Assembly (NCBI GenBank): GCA_905221605.1
Contig: CAJNDS010002558.1
Coordinates: 15,001-79,000 of the forward strand
Direction: 5' to 3'
Source: Symbiodinium natans
Lineage: Eukaryota; Sar; Dinophyceae; Suessiales; Symbiodiniaceae
Length of the DNA: 64,000 nt
The notes beneath the pieces are model-generated. The model made no database searches. It worked only from the letters and a program-made list of their open reading frames with translations, and was not told where the DNA came from. The position numbers and the translations under genes were made by a program. The first letter of the stretch is position 1; each line of letters begins with the position of its first letter. Positions 37,936-48,902 of the stretch are shown piece by piece.

Positions 37936-38408
37936 GGCACGACTTCACGGTCGTGGACAACGTCGTTGGTCAGAGCGCGCTCTGGGGCAACGATCAGGCG
38001 GGGTGCTGCCCCTGAAGAAGAGCACCCATTGGCAAACCGACCAGGCTGCGGAAGCTGCAAGGTCTCTCCACATGTCAACCTTTTTTTTTGCAGGGGCCCC
38101 ACATCTTGGGTTCGTAAGGTCGACCTGAAAGGGGGGACGAGGGCAACAGTAGAGCTCAAAAGCCAAAGCAAGCAAAGCTTTTGCCGCTTCTCACTTCCGA
38201 GAGCTTCCCTGAACGCAGCCCGGCAGGCCTCGAGGGAGAAGCATCTCAGTGGCATTCTGGTGTTGATGGTTTCCGCATGCGTTCGCTTTGCCATGTGGGT
38301 TCTGAATGGCTGCAAACTTGGGTTCAAAGAGATCCTGCCCTATGTTTCGAAATGCATTTCAAGGATGTCCAAGCATGGCTTGACGACTTGCCCGACAATC
38401 GCATCTAA
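37936..38408 (+). CDS. 3' exons of an unrecognised gene
   Basis: Exon 37936-38002 follows CTTTCCAG, reads HDFTVVDNVVGQSALWGNDQ then AG, and ends at a GT donor. A terminal coding stretch runs to TAA at 38406-38408 and reads GVDGFRMRSLCHVGSEWLQT then WVQRDPALCFEMHFKDVQAW; its acceptor lies among several AGs between 38208 and 38245. An upstream candidate near 37742-37812 reads DASENENFWLEQLLGVDFPR. Phases between the three were not fully reconciled. No family recognised. Confidence 0.4.
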
Positions 38409-39887
38409 TTGCCGCCTGTTCAGCTGGAACTTTGATGGGGCCACGTGAGGTATGCTTTCCAGAGCCTGCCGGAAGCCTTGGTGGCTTGCGTGGACGACCC
38501 GAACTGCTGGACACTGGGCTCAAAAAGGGTTTGAGGGCTCATTTCCTGCAGCTATGGTTGTGCTTGTAGGTCTTCTTATTGCGTGATGCACTTGGCATAA
38601 ACCCCGTCCTTCTTCATGTGTTGCTTAGTCATGGATGCCGAGGATGGTCTCGCGGACCGAAGGCACACAGGCGGCGCAGTTAGAGCGTAGGTTCGTCCAT
38701 GCTCTTCTGCGACAGTTTGGGAGTTGACATGTTTATGGCAGCCATGGCTCCTACGCATGGCGGGAGGGGAGGGGCAGTTCGGGTGTTGCTCATTCACTTT
38801 TCGACGGCGCCATAAGACAAACATAGCCTGAGGCCTGTTCCACCGCTCTTTTGATGGTCTTTTGCGCTTTTTTGGGATGCGGCATGGCCTTTTGCCCTTT
38901 CTGAAGAGCCACGAGTCGGACAAACCACGCAAGGTGTGGACAATCCCCGGCTAGCTGTGTTGGGGCGCATTGCGATTGCGCACCACTTTTGCAAGCTTTG
39001 TGGGTTGCCTCAGTATAGTGCCTTTAGAACCATTGTGAGTTGTAATCAGGAGTTGTAGGGCTTAGGGTTGAAAGAAACGCCTTGTTTCTCGCGCGCCCTC
39101 CGGTCGAGGTGGGTGAGGCACTGCGCAGGTTTGACATGCGCAAGGGGCGTCTCGGAGCCGAAAAAGTAAACACGCTTTGTTCTTTTAAATGTTCGCCCTC
39201 ACCACGCCCCGAAAACCCGAACCCGGCGGGACCACTGCAGGAGCGAGCCGGACCTCCTAAAATTGTGTGAATTTTGCCTACCTCAGGGTTGTGCGGGCTT
39301 AAGGTGGTTGCCCCATCCAACATACACCCACCATTGAAGAACGGTCATCCCCCACATATCAGTTTAGATCATCCGCAATGAGTCGCTTCATTCCGTCACC
39401 TAGGAACTTGGTCCAGTTCGCTGGGGGAAAGACGTGGATGAAGGCGAGGCTTTGCGGTGTCTAATACGGCTCGTTGCCCTTAAGCCTTCCATATCCCGTC
39501 TAGCTATTGAGCTGGGTGTCTAGAAAAGGTAGTGTACCAGGGCAACATCAGGGTCGCGGCTGCAACGTCAGAGCAGGGTGTTTTGGGATGCTGCATGCAT
39601 GACGTGTGGCCGAGCCCTGACTGCCGCATGGATGGAGGAATGCTAAATAAGCCCTTGTATCATTCCAGGGTGATTGCGGAGGGCATTTGAGGGTAGGTCG
39701 TTCTTGGCAGCTGCGCCTATAATGCTAAGCAACCTTGGCACATCTTGTCAACACATATCAGTTAGATCTCATTGGTGTAGGAATTTCCCCGTTTCGCTGA
39801 ATGCCGCAGTCCACGGTGCATCCCTGCATCGGCAACTGCGCTGCGTTGCGGCTCCTCGGCGTGTGAGCGCGACCGGGAGAGGGCACC

Positions 39888-39890
<3 letters not shown>

Positions 39891-39965
<75 letters not shown>

Positions 39966-40009
39966 TGTGTGTGTGCGTGCGTGCGTGCGTGCGTGCGTGC
40001 GCGTGCGTG
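39891..40009. repeat. (TG)n then (TGCG)n microsatellite
   Basis: About 85 bases of pure TG followed by TGCG repeats. Alternating purine-pyrimidine sequence of this length can adopt Z-DNA. Confidence 0.95.
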
Positions 40010-40374
40010 CTTTGTCTGCATAGCCTTGGCCCAGGAGGCGGCGTGAGGTGACCATAAACCTCCCACCACCAGTCGCCAGACTCCCCAAGGTCAAAAGCAT
40101 GCACACCTGCGCCGAAAGCCCCAACTCCCATAAAATCCCAAACTCCCGAGCGTTCCCAAGAAGTTTCCCTACATAGAAACCTGCACCCCAATGTTTCAAG
40201 GGGCTGGTGTGCTTTCATGCGCCGCAAGCCCCCGAAAAAAAACTCTACAGCGTCGCAATATACCCTCGGTAGGCCCTTGAAACATCTCATATTTTCCCTG
40301 ATTGGGTTTAAGAGGTTCATATTCAGGAGAATTTTTCAGAGGGTTTGAAGGGCCACCCTGGTACCCAAGATACC

Positions 40375-40488
40375 CCTAAACCCTAAACCCTAAACCCTAA
40401 ACCCTAAACCCTAAACCCTAAACCCTAAACCCTAAACCCTAAACCCTAAACCCTAAACCCTAAACCCTAAACCCTAAACCCTAAACCT
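40375..40488. repeat. CCCTAAA telomere-type array, about 16 perfect units
   Basis: The longest uninterrupted CCCTAAA run in the window, at the left end of the palindrome-rich block. Confidence 0.95.
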
Positions 40489-40675
40489 AGCCGTGTCGAA
40501 CCGGTTCGCAGCAGCTGACAAACCCTTGGCCTCAGAGCCCGTGAGTTGAGGATGAACGCGTGTCTCTGGCACGTCTTTTGAGATACCTATTTGTATATAT
40601 ATATGCTCACCCCCCCCCAATGGACCCACCGCGGATGGCAGCCGAGTCCTAGCCAGATCAAGGCAAAAAACAACA

Positions 40676-41246
40676 AAACAAGAAACTAACAAAAACCAAC
40701 AAACCAAAAAAATCCAAAAAACCAAAAAAACCAAAAAAACCAAAAAAACCAAAAAAACCAAAAAAACCATCTTTTCCAAAACTATGGGGCTGGGGCCTCC
40801 AAAAGATGGTTTTTTTGGTTCGAAACCATCTTTTTCTCGAGAAAAAAGATGGTTTTTGAGCAGCCGCTCTTCTAAAAACCATCTTTTTCTCGAGAAAAAG
40901 ATGGTTTTACCAGGACAAGACCTCCAAAAACCATCTTTTTCTCGAGAAAAAGATGGTTTTACCAGGACAAGACCTCCAAAAACCATCTTTTTCTCGAGAA
41001 AAAGATGGTTTTTCCAGGACAAGATCTCCAAAAACCATCTTTTTCTCGAGAAAAAGATGGTTTTTCGAAGAGCGGCTGCTCAAAAACCATCTTTTTCTCG
41101 AGAAAAAGATGGTTTCGAACCAAAAAAACCATCTTTTTCTCGAGAAAACCAAAAAAACCATCTTTTGGAGGCCCCAGCCCCATAGTTTTGGAAAAGATGG
41201 TTTTTTTGGTTTTTTTGGTTTTTTTGGTTTTCTCGAGAAAAAGATG
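40676..41246. repeat. Nested palindrome array, 52-bp period
   Basis: Six copies of a 26-base perfect palindrome (CCATCTTTTTCTCGAG and its mirror; the first copy has one extra A) start at 40826, 40879, 40931, 40983, 41035 and 41087, a period of 52-53 bases. The 26-base spacers are not random. Spacers 2 and 3 are identical, 4 is close to them, and spacers 1 and 5 are reverse complements of each other. Outside the array are mirrored arms: CTATGGGGCTGGGGCCTCC with AAAAGATGG at 40782-40810, and its complement at 41158-41187, then mirrored CCAAAAAAA / GGTTTTTTT tracts. The whole block could fold into one long hairpin or a cruciform of small hairpins. Reading frames through it are repeat artefacts. 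Confidence 0.95.
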
Positions 41247-42655
41247 GTTAAGTTTTAGGGGTTTAAGCCTCATGCACTACAGGGTTATAAGGTTCTAATC
41301 CTATAGGTATTGCCTTAACCTTTAACCCTAAACCTTTAACTTTAAACCCTGCAGGGTTAACCCCGTGAGAAATTTAGAGATAGACCCCGAAAAGACCCTA
41401 AACCTTCTTACAGGGTGTAATGGTTTAAAAACCGATAGGACATGTATACCTTCAGCGCCTGTAGGGTTCAAGCCTTTGAACGTGCTAGACCCCTATAGGG
41501 TGCTAAGGTTCTGACCCTAAAGGGTTTAGGATTAAGGCTTAAATGCCCTCTAGGTTTAAATGCCTAAGTCTTAAACCCCAAACCTTTAAACCTTCATCCT
41601 ATGGGGTTTGAAGGTCAAGGGTTTAGGCTTGATTGCCGAGGGCTTTAGGGTCCTGACCCTAGAGGGTTTAGGGTTAAGGAATAGATGCGTAAACCTTAAA
41701 CCCTTAAGGTTTAAACTCTATGGGCTTAGGGGGCTTAGGTTTTTTTAAACCCTAAGCCTTTAAACCTTCACACTACAGAGTTTAGAGGTGTTAAGGGTGA
41801 CAAATTGATTACATACTTAGCTTTAAATGCCTGAATCTTAAACCCCAAACCTTTAAACCTTAACCCTATAGGGTTTAAAGGTTAAGGGCTTAGTGTTAAT
41901 CGCTGTCTTAGGTTTAAATGTCTGAATCTTAAACCCTAAAACTTTAAACCTTCACCCTATAGGGTTTAAAGGTTAAGGGTTTAGGTTGAATCGTCAGCTT
42001 GGATTTAAATGTCTAAGTAAAGAATCCTAAACCTTTAAATCTCATCCCTATGGGGTTTAAGGTTAAGGGTTCAATATGAACTGCCGGCATAGGTCTAAAT
42101 ACCTAAACCTTAAACTTAAACCCTAAACCTTTAAATATCTTAACCCTATAGGGTTTAAAGGTTAGAGGCTTAGCGTAAATTGCCGGAATAGGTTTAAATG
42201 CCTAAATCTTAAGCCCGAAACCTTTAAACCTTAGCCCAACAGGGTTTAAAGGTTAAGGGTTTAAAATTAGTTGCAGGCTTAATTAGGTTTAAATGCCTAC
42301 ATCTTATATCCTAAACCTTTAAAAATCTTAACCCTATAGGGTTTAAAGGTTAAGGGCTTGGCTACAGGTTTAAATGGCTAAATATTAAACCCTAAGCCTC
42401 TAAACTTTAACCCTACAGGGTTTAAAGGTTAAGGGTTTAAAATTAGTTGCAGGCTTAGGTTTAAATGCCTACATCTTAAACCCTAAACCTGTAAAAATCT
42501 CAACCCGATAGAATTTAAAGGTTAAGGGCTTAGCTTTAATTACCGGCATAGGTTCAAATGCCTAAATCTTAAACCCTTAACCTTTAAACCTTAACCCTAC
42601 AGGGTTTAAAGGTTAAGGTTTTTTTTTTGCAGGCTTAGGTTTAAATGCCTAGATC
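41247..42655. repeat. Hairpin minisatellite derived from telomere-like sequence
   Basis: About eleven imperfect units of roughly 85-110 bases. Each contains GGTTTAAATGCCTAAATCTT, then CCCTAAACCTTTAAACC, then CCCTATAGGGTTTAAAGG. The core AACCTTTAAACC ... ACCCTATAGGGT ... TTAAAGGTT is self-complementary, so each unit is a hairpin of about 40 bases. The CCCTAAA and TTAAGGG words suggest origin from telomere-type repeats. Confidence 0.9.
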
Positions 42656-42837
42656 TTAAATTATAAACAAAAGCCAACAGAAAGAAAAACCCTCCGTGCG
42701 TGTGTGAGAGGGTGAATTAAGGAATACAGTCAAAAATCCGGTCACCGGAAAATCACCAGACAGCATAGGTTTTATCGGTATTTGCGGTACTTTTGCAAAG
42801 ATCAAGGCCCGCGGTGGGTCCATTGGGGGGGGGGTGA

Positions 42838-42901
42838 CCATATATATATATATATACGTATATACATATGTATGTATGTATGTATGTGTGTGTGCACGCA
42901 C

Positions 42902-42956
<55 letters not shown>
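42838..42956. repeat. TA, GTAT and GA microsatellites
   Basis: (TA)n at 42840-42857, ATGT units to 42890, then (GA)n at 42906-42950. The GA tract leads directly into the long reading frame downstream. Confidence 0.95.
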
Positions 42957-42957
<1 letters not shown>

Positions 42958-45030
42958 GAGGAGGACCCCGACGACATCATCGACAACTTCCTGGACCACA
43001 TCGACCTGATGCAGAGGGACCATCGACCGCCGCAGCAGCAGCAAGGGGCAGCCGAAGACCAGGAGATGGACCAACTCCGAGAGGACGAACAAGAGGAGAC
43101 CCGAAGAAGAGAGATGCTGGAGGAGGAGATTCGCAGATGGGAGCTCGAAGAAGAGGAGGAGCAGAGGCTAGCAGAGATACAGTACGACGAGTACCTGGAG
43201 GGGAGACACGAGGAGACCGCCGAGCAGGCGAGGACCCAAAACGCTGCCGACCTCCTCCCAAACGGAACAATACCAACGGACGAGGACCCTGACAGCGAGC
43301 CGGGGCGAGGGTGCCACCCGGCAGACGCCATTGCCCACCACGCAGGGGACCCAGAAGAAAGGCCGCAGAGAGGAGACCTCTACGACTTCGTCCACCTCGC
43401 CCTGACCAGATGGAGACGACTTTTGGACACCGCGTCAACCGCGGTGCCCCTGGACACAGATGGCGTCCGAGAACTAGCAAATACGATCCACGCCTGGCGG
43501 GGACCCCACCTGGTGGACAGCGACTCCAACACGACCGAAGCAGCCACCTCACACGAGCACCTCCTCAACCTGGTGGGCCAGATCCTGTCGCGCAAGACCG
43601 AGCACGAGGACCAGGTGACGGTGCTAACCCAGGACACGCTCGAGACGCTGGAAACAATCTTGGAGGCCTACCACCAGAAAAGAAAATGGGGGACCACCTT
43701 CCGCAAGCAGAACAATGCGAGGAGCACCAGGAGGACTGGCCCTCCTCGTGACAAAGCCAACCGAGCAAGCGCCTCTACGGACCCCTACCACCACGAGCAC
43801 CTCGACTACAAGACCTGGACGACGAGAACGCGAACCATCTACCCCGAAGGGACCGCGACCGAACCACCGACGCGGACACCTGACGTGGACAAGGGGCCCA
43901 ACGTCGTCACGGTCGTCAGTGCTATAGTGGAGAACGAGCCAGAGGAAGAAGAAGAAGGAGACCCTCGACTGCACGACCAAGAAGCCAGCGAAGAGCGAGA
44001 GAGGAGCGAAGCAGAAAGTAGTGGGTCGAGCCGACCAACGGACCGATGGGAAGCCACGCCTTCGCCAACAAGAACAGCGGGGACGAGAAGCTGGTCGATT
44101 TGGGGACCACCACCACAGAGCCGACAGCCACTGCAGCCTGTGCAAGAACAAGAACGAGAAGATGGAGAAGAAGACGAGGAACAAGAAGCACATGAGAGTG
44201 CAGGACAGCAGAGCGCAGAGAGAAGGGGGCCAAACCACACCGAGCACGAGCAGCACCACGTCGAGCCTCCCGACAGCACGAAAGCGGACGCCGGGAAATA
44301 GGAGTACGACCAGCACCACGACGAGCCCGCCGACAGCCCGACCGACGAGCCCGAGGAGGAGTACGACCAGCGCCACGACGAGCCCGCCGACAGCCCGACC
44401 GACGAGCCCGAGGAGGACCTGGAGAGCAGCCGAAGAGAAGCAAGAAAGCAGAGGAGCACCCAGCACAAGCCGGAGACCACGACGACCCCCGACGACAGAG
44501 AGGAGGAGAAAGTGGCAGGGGAAAAACCAAGAAGGGGGCCACACTACAACGACCACGAGCAGCACCACGACGAGCTCACCGACAGCACGAAAGCCGACGC
44601 CGAGAAGGAGCACGACCACGAGGAGCTTGCCTACGACCAGACCGACGGGGACCAGCACGGACCGGGGACAGCGACGAACCGAGACGACAGAGAAGGGGGC
44701 AACACAGACCAGGAGGAGCAACTGGGTGCAACGAGAAGGGGACCACACTACAGCGAGCACGAGCAGCACCACGACGCGCTCGCCGACAGCACGGAAGCCG
44801 ACGTCGAGGAGGAGCACGACCACGAGGAGCTCGCCCACGACCAGACCGACGGGGACCAGCACGAACCGGAGACAGCGACGAACCTCGACGACAAGGTCGG
44901 GGGCAACGCAGACCAGGAGGAGCCGCAGCGACGAGGGCAAAAGAGGAAGCGACAAGCCGCCGCCAAGAAACCCAAGTACGCCGGGAAGAGAGGAGGCCAC
45001 CACAACGGAGACGAGGGGACCACCAACTGA
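42957..45030 (+). CDS. Long intronless acidic/His-rich frame with one in-frame TAG
   Basis: The frame is open from the GA tract to TGA at 45028-45030, except for one TAG at 44299-44301; about 690 codons in all. No ATG precedes it outside the microsatellites; the first internal Met is at 43008. The N-terminal part is Asp/Glu-rich with a coiled-coil-like stretch (EMLEEEIRRWELEEEEEQRL). A central region with helical segments (LYDFVHLALTRWRRLLDTAS and VLTQDTLETLETILEAYHQK) looks globular. The C-terminal half is repeats: two 57-base units across 44302-44416, then about four longer units with HEQHHDELTDSTKAD and DHEELAYDQTDGDQH. A basic tail follows (QKRKRQ, KPKYAGKR). Another + frame (44021-45163) and a long minus frame (43624-45135) are open because of GC-rich repeats; the central region favours this frame. 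No polymerase or integrase motif was seen. It could be a retroelement ORF1-like protein, a nuclear acidic protein or a pseudogene. Confidence 0.5.
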
Positions 45031-45294
45031 GGGAGGAGGAGAGCAAGCCACACCTGCCGGACGACCACAAGACGGAGACCACGATGGCCAACGGGGAGAA
45101 GAACCACAAGAGGGCCCAGACTCTGAGGAACGCAAACTAGACCCGAAACAGTCAGAGAAATGAGCTGACGAAGTTTACTCCCGAGGCTTCACACGTAAGC
45201 TTAGGGATTGTGGACAAGAACCGCTGGGCCGTCGTGGCCGGGGGACCTCCATTGGGGGGACCCTCTTGAGCGTGGAGAAGAAGAAGGAGAAGAA

Positions 45295-45296
<2 letters not shown>

Positions 45297-45346
<50 letters not shown>

Positions 45347-45357
45347 GAGAGAGAGAA
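45297..45357. repeat. (GA)n microsatellite downstream of the long frame
   Basis: About 60 bases of GA. Together with the GA tract at 42906 it brackets the long reading frame in the same orientation. Both are preceded within about 90 bases by CCATTGGGGGG. Confidence 0.95.
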
Positions 45358-45497
45358 TGCCCCAATCCATGCTCTGAGAACGAGGCCGGTGAAATGTGGC
45401 CCCGGCGTGGGGAAATGTAGCCGCGCCCTGGTCGATGGTCGCAAGGACGGGTGGCTGCGCCTTGGAGAGCGACCAACAAACAGAATGGAGAATGGAG

Positions 45498-45770
45498 GTT
45501 TAGGGTTTAGTGTCAGGGTTACAGGGCTATAGGGTTGCAGGGTTACAGGGCTGTAGGGTTCTAGGGTTTTACCGTCTTAGAGTTTTAGGGTTGCACGCTT
45601 ATCGGGCTACAGGGTAAGAGGGTGAAATGGTTACAGGGTTGAGGGTGTTCAGCAAGTCCTTCTTCAAAAAATGGTTTTGGGTTTATAGGGTTAGGCCTTG
45701 TAGGTTGTATTGGGGGCCGTCTTATCGAGTGTGTTTAGGGTTTCTAGGGCTTACGGGGTTTGTTGGGGCC
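45498..45770. repeat. Degenerate AGGGTTACAGGGCT repeats
   Basis: Telomere-like GGTTTAGGG grades into repeated AGGGTTACAGGG, AGGGTTGCAGGG and AGGGTTCTAGGG units of about 8-16 bases. Confidence 0.75.
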
Positions 45771-45779
45771 AGGTTTTTC

Positions 45780-46142
45780 TTGAAGGTTCGGCCATTTTGC
45801 AGTGAGAGACGGAGGGTTCTCCTCGGCCCCACGGATGTCGCCGGCAAAAAGGTGGACCCAATCTCCTCAATCGGGCAGCCACCACTGCCACCAGATGAAG
45901 TGGGTGCAGGCCTCCTCACGTGGGGGGACGGGAGGAGGTTAACGGATTTCTGGAGAGACTTAGGGGTCGGAGTCGATGGGTGGTTGATGTTCAGAGCCTT
46001 TAGCCGCCCCTTGAAAATAGGAAAATGTCGAAAAGGTGCGAAGATGCTTGCAACGCAGGTCGATCTCGGAGCAATCAAGGAGTTTGACCAGGTGAAGCTG
46101 TACGGTCACTTTCCATGCAAGACATGGTTGGATTTTTTTTAG
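45780..46142 (+). CDS. Possible terminal ORF, about 120 codons
   Basis: An open frame from within the degenerate repeats continues to TAG at 46140-46142, reading for example GPTDVAGKKVDPISSIGQPP and LATQVDLGAIKEFDQVKLYG. The non-repetitive part is protein-like and ends in an aromatic-rich CKTWLDFF. No introns resolved and no family recognised. The upstream repeat-derived part of the frame is unlikely to be coding. Confidence 0.3.
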   Translation: MKVRPFCSERRRVLLGPTDVAGKKVDPISSIGQPPLPPDEVGAGLLTWGDGRRLTDFWRDLGVGVDGWLMFRAFSRPLKIGKCRKGAKMLATQVDLGAIKEFDQVKLYGHFPCKTWLDFF

Positions 46143-47143
46143 AATTTTTAGAAGCTCCAGGAGAAGGAGTAGGACTTGAGCGGTTTCTTTAAGCTGACCT
46201 GCTGGCACACCACAGCTGCACGCTTAAGCTGCCCTTCACCACACTGGAGAGGAGGGTGTGCCAATGGGTGTCGGAAGGGCATGCTATGGATGTCTCCGTC
46301 GCACGAACTTGAAGGGGTGTTCCGCTAAAGCGCACCATAGCGCACACACGTACGTCAGCTGCAGTGCGACGGTTGAAGCTGTGGCTGCATACCGCATGTT
46401 TTGGCGACCCGACCTGTGTGTTGCAGAAGAGTCCTTGAGGGAGGTCAAGTCTTTTTCCTGAAGGCAAATCTTGAAGGCAGACGTGGGGGCCCCCCCCCTT
46501 TCTGCACGATTGGGAGCCGTGGGAAGCAGGATGCATGTTGTGGGTATTAACCGTTTCGTGGGACACGAAGCGCTTCCGAGGCCACGCAACGTTGCACACC
46601 CCTAGGAAGAGTTCCGGAGTTCAGGTTTTCCAGGAGATGACGGCTGGAGTTAAAGCTGGCGGGATCCGAGTAGTCACTCCCTGAAGTATGGACTCGGCTT
46701 TCAGCCCGTTGCGGGGTCTTAGATTCTTACGCACTGAACGGTAGAATCCGTTTTGGAGCTGCAGTGCCTTTTGGGGGCCGGCATGCTCATAGTATTGGAA
46801 GCATGTGGATTCCATCCCAAGGCTATCCAGATGGGTGGCGCAAGTATTGCGGCATCCTGGCCTTTGAATCACTTGAGAAGCCAAGGGGCTGTTGGTAAGA
46901 GGGCAAAGGAAAGGATCTTGCTCCGAGCACGCTCTGAAGAGTTCGCGTGGCAGACTGAGGCCACAAGATCCAGGTGTCCAACAACGAGAACAGCTGGACT
47001 GACTGAGAGCTTAAGAAAAAGATTTAGGTTCGGAATCGGGGTCGGAGGGCGTGAAGCCGGACGCTATGCGAGCACATCAGGAAAGTGTTTAGCAACCACA
47101 TGACATGGCCGTAGCCTTTGGGGTCGGAGGCGGCCAGAAAGTG

Positions 47144-47874
47144 TCAGACAAAAAGATGGGACAAAAGGCTATGAACCAACACAGCATGCGCTTGTGCGTG
47201 TTTCTGCCAGCCCTGGATTGCAGGAAGACCATCTACGAGAATCACCATTGGAAGAACAAGGAGACGGGGAAAGGTGGCATGCCAGCAAATAGCCCAGCTG
47301 GGCCGCCCAACTAAGACCGATTGTAGCATGTCAAGAAAGTGACTGTTTTTGAGGCTCGTGACAAGACCAGACCTTCCCCAAACCGGGTTCAGCCTGATCC
47401 TGCGCAGAAAATGCGTCAATCGAGGGATCACCCCCCGGAACATACTCGCGAATGCTGCAGGTAGTTGTTCGACGTTGTTTGTAAAGCAATGCGGAGCATC
47501 TTTCCTACATCGTTTGATGCAGTCCGGCACAGAGTTCGTCAGCATGCTGTGGGCGTAGGGATCGAGTTCGAGGTTGCAACGCCCCAGGCATCATGACAGA
47601 CTGTGCGTCAGAAATCCTTGCTTCCGGCCTGATGGAGCTCATGACGAAGGGGCACCCCCGCCAAAAACGAAGTATACTCGAGGGATAACTCAACATCGTT
47701 GTTTGGAGGGAACAACTGGGCTTCAACAACGACCTTGATCACACGTCCATGCGCCGTGCGAGGCATCACCTTCAACTTGGGTGCGCAGGTTGCGCCTTGG
47801 CGAGGCTTCATGTAGACCCCTGTAGTCTGCAGCTTGTCATCGGTTTCTAATCGGCTTCTAGGGGAGCTCTCCAA
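47144..47874 (-). pseudogene. Possible degraded minus-strand coding region
   Basis: Three overlapping minus-strand frames (47874-47608, 47729-47505, 47545-47144) each read plausibly as protein, for example HGRVIKVVVEAQLFPPNNDV in the first and FASMFRGVIPRLTHFLRRIR in the last. Each is in a different phase. This is what a frameshifted gene or retroelement remnant would look like, but introns or chance could also explain it. No catalytic motif was identified. Confidence 0.25.
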
Positions 47875-48104
47875 CTTAGCCCCACACGCTGGCCCCTGCC
47901 CTGTTATGCTGGGGGAGGAGTTCAGAACATTTAACTACCGAGATGCCATGCAGAGTGAGCTGTTTTGGGGACCTTAAACAAAATCTCAAGAGTGAAAGCA
48001 AGAGCCGGTGTCTCTGAGGGCCGCTATGTTCGCGTCTTTTCGAGCAAGAGCACCGCCAATGCCGCTGGGAATGAAGTTTTTGGTGTCTGAGGCCACCCTC
48101 TCAG

Positions 48105-48249
48105 GATCCATACGATTGAGGATGAATTGTCAGAACACCCTGGCTGGGCAACGGTGAATAGATACAGGAAGGGTGAACCGAAGCCATCTCATGTCCAGTG
48201 CATGCTGCGCATGAACAAGAACACAAAGAACCGTCTATTTCAGCCCTGA
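48105..48249 (+). CDS. Terminal exon of an unrecognised gene
   Basis: After CCCTCTCAG the exon starts with G and reads IHTIEDELSEHPGWATVNRY then RKGEPKPSHVQCMLRMNKNT, ending at TGA 48247-48249 (1+144 bases). The acceptor is AG|G. A likely upstream exon near 47998-48080 reads EGRYVRVFSSKSTANAAGNE, but the phases do not connect directly. Confidence 0.45.
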
Positions 48250-48415
48250 AAGTCCTTGCGATGTAAGCACAAGAGGCCTTTGAAACTGTTTCAAGTTCCG
48301 CTACACATCTTTCTCCATCTACAACCTATGCAGTAGCCCTGCCATTTGTGAGCTCCAGAGCAAACTCTGCTGGATTCCCTGTCCCAATCTGAGCATACGG
48401 CATAGCGTAAGGCTG

Positions 48416-48539
48416 ACGGGCCAGGCATACATGTTATATGTTGAAAGCGTAGGCGATGAGCAGGCTGCAGAGCAGGCCATTGAGGAAGTCTTGGAGCGAT
48501 CTTGCAAGAAAGCTTGCAGCAGGAGTTTCACAGGTGTGG
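48416..48539 (+). CDS. Exon candidate upstream of the PA14 gene
   Basis: After CGTAAG the frame reads LTGQAYMLYVESVGDEQAAE then QAIEEVLERSCKKACSRSF up to a GT donor (GTGTGGAC). Charged helix with two Cys. It might be an early exon of the PA14 gene, but the link across the minisatellite was not established. Confidence 0.4.
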
Positions 48540-48902
48540 ACGGACAGGTCGCGCAGACCTGTATAGGCTGTATAGGCTGTATAGGCTGAAAAGGGCTTGA
48601 ACACGACTTCGACACACTCCCCAGTAAGGAACGAGAGTTGCTCCACCCCAAACGGTGCTGTTTTGCAACTCTTACATCCGCAACTAAGAACGGCATCCAC
48701 TTCCTGGAGCTCGAGATCTTCAGGGCAGCGGTGCCACAGCCGAAGACACCGGGGCCCTTTGGAAAGAAAGGTTGCAATGCTGTCCATTTTTTTGGTGCTC
48801 TTGGTCCTCTTGGTGCTGATGTTGTTGCTGTTCGTGTTGTATTCTGGTGGGGCAGTCCTCAAGAAAATTCGACTGGAGTTGCAAATTCTGCGACTTCGCT
48901 CT

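Noticed and set aside
40375-40488. Chromosome end
   Set aside because: The array is only about 110 bases, lies inside the window and has genes and repeats on both sides, so it is interstitial.
40826-41112. CRISPR-like array: 26-base palindromic repeats with 26-base spacers
   Set aside because: Spacers are copies or reverse complements of each other, the block sits inside a larger inverted repeat, no cas genes are near, and the surrounding genes are eukaryotic.
40474-41298. Overlapping frames on both strands with KPSFSREKDGF and FFSRKRWF repeats
   Set aside because: The 52-base palindrome period shifts each unit by one frame, so these are artefacts of the repeat.
43624-45135. Minus-strand 503-codon frame
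   Set aside because: It is the complement of a GC-rich repetitive + frame; its Val/Leu/Ser/Arg composition follows from GAC/GAG/CAC repeats on the other strand.
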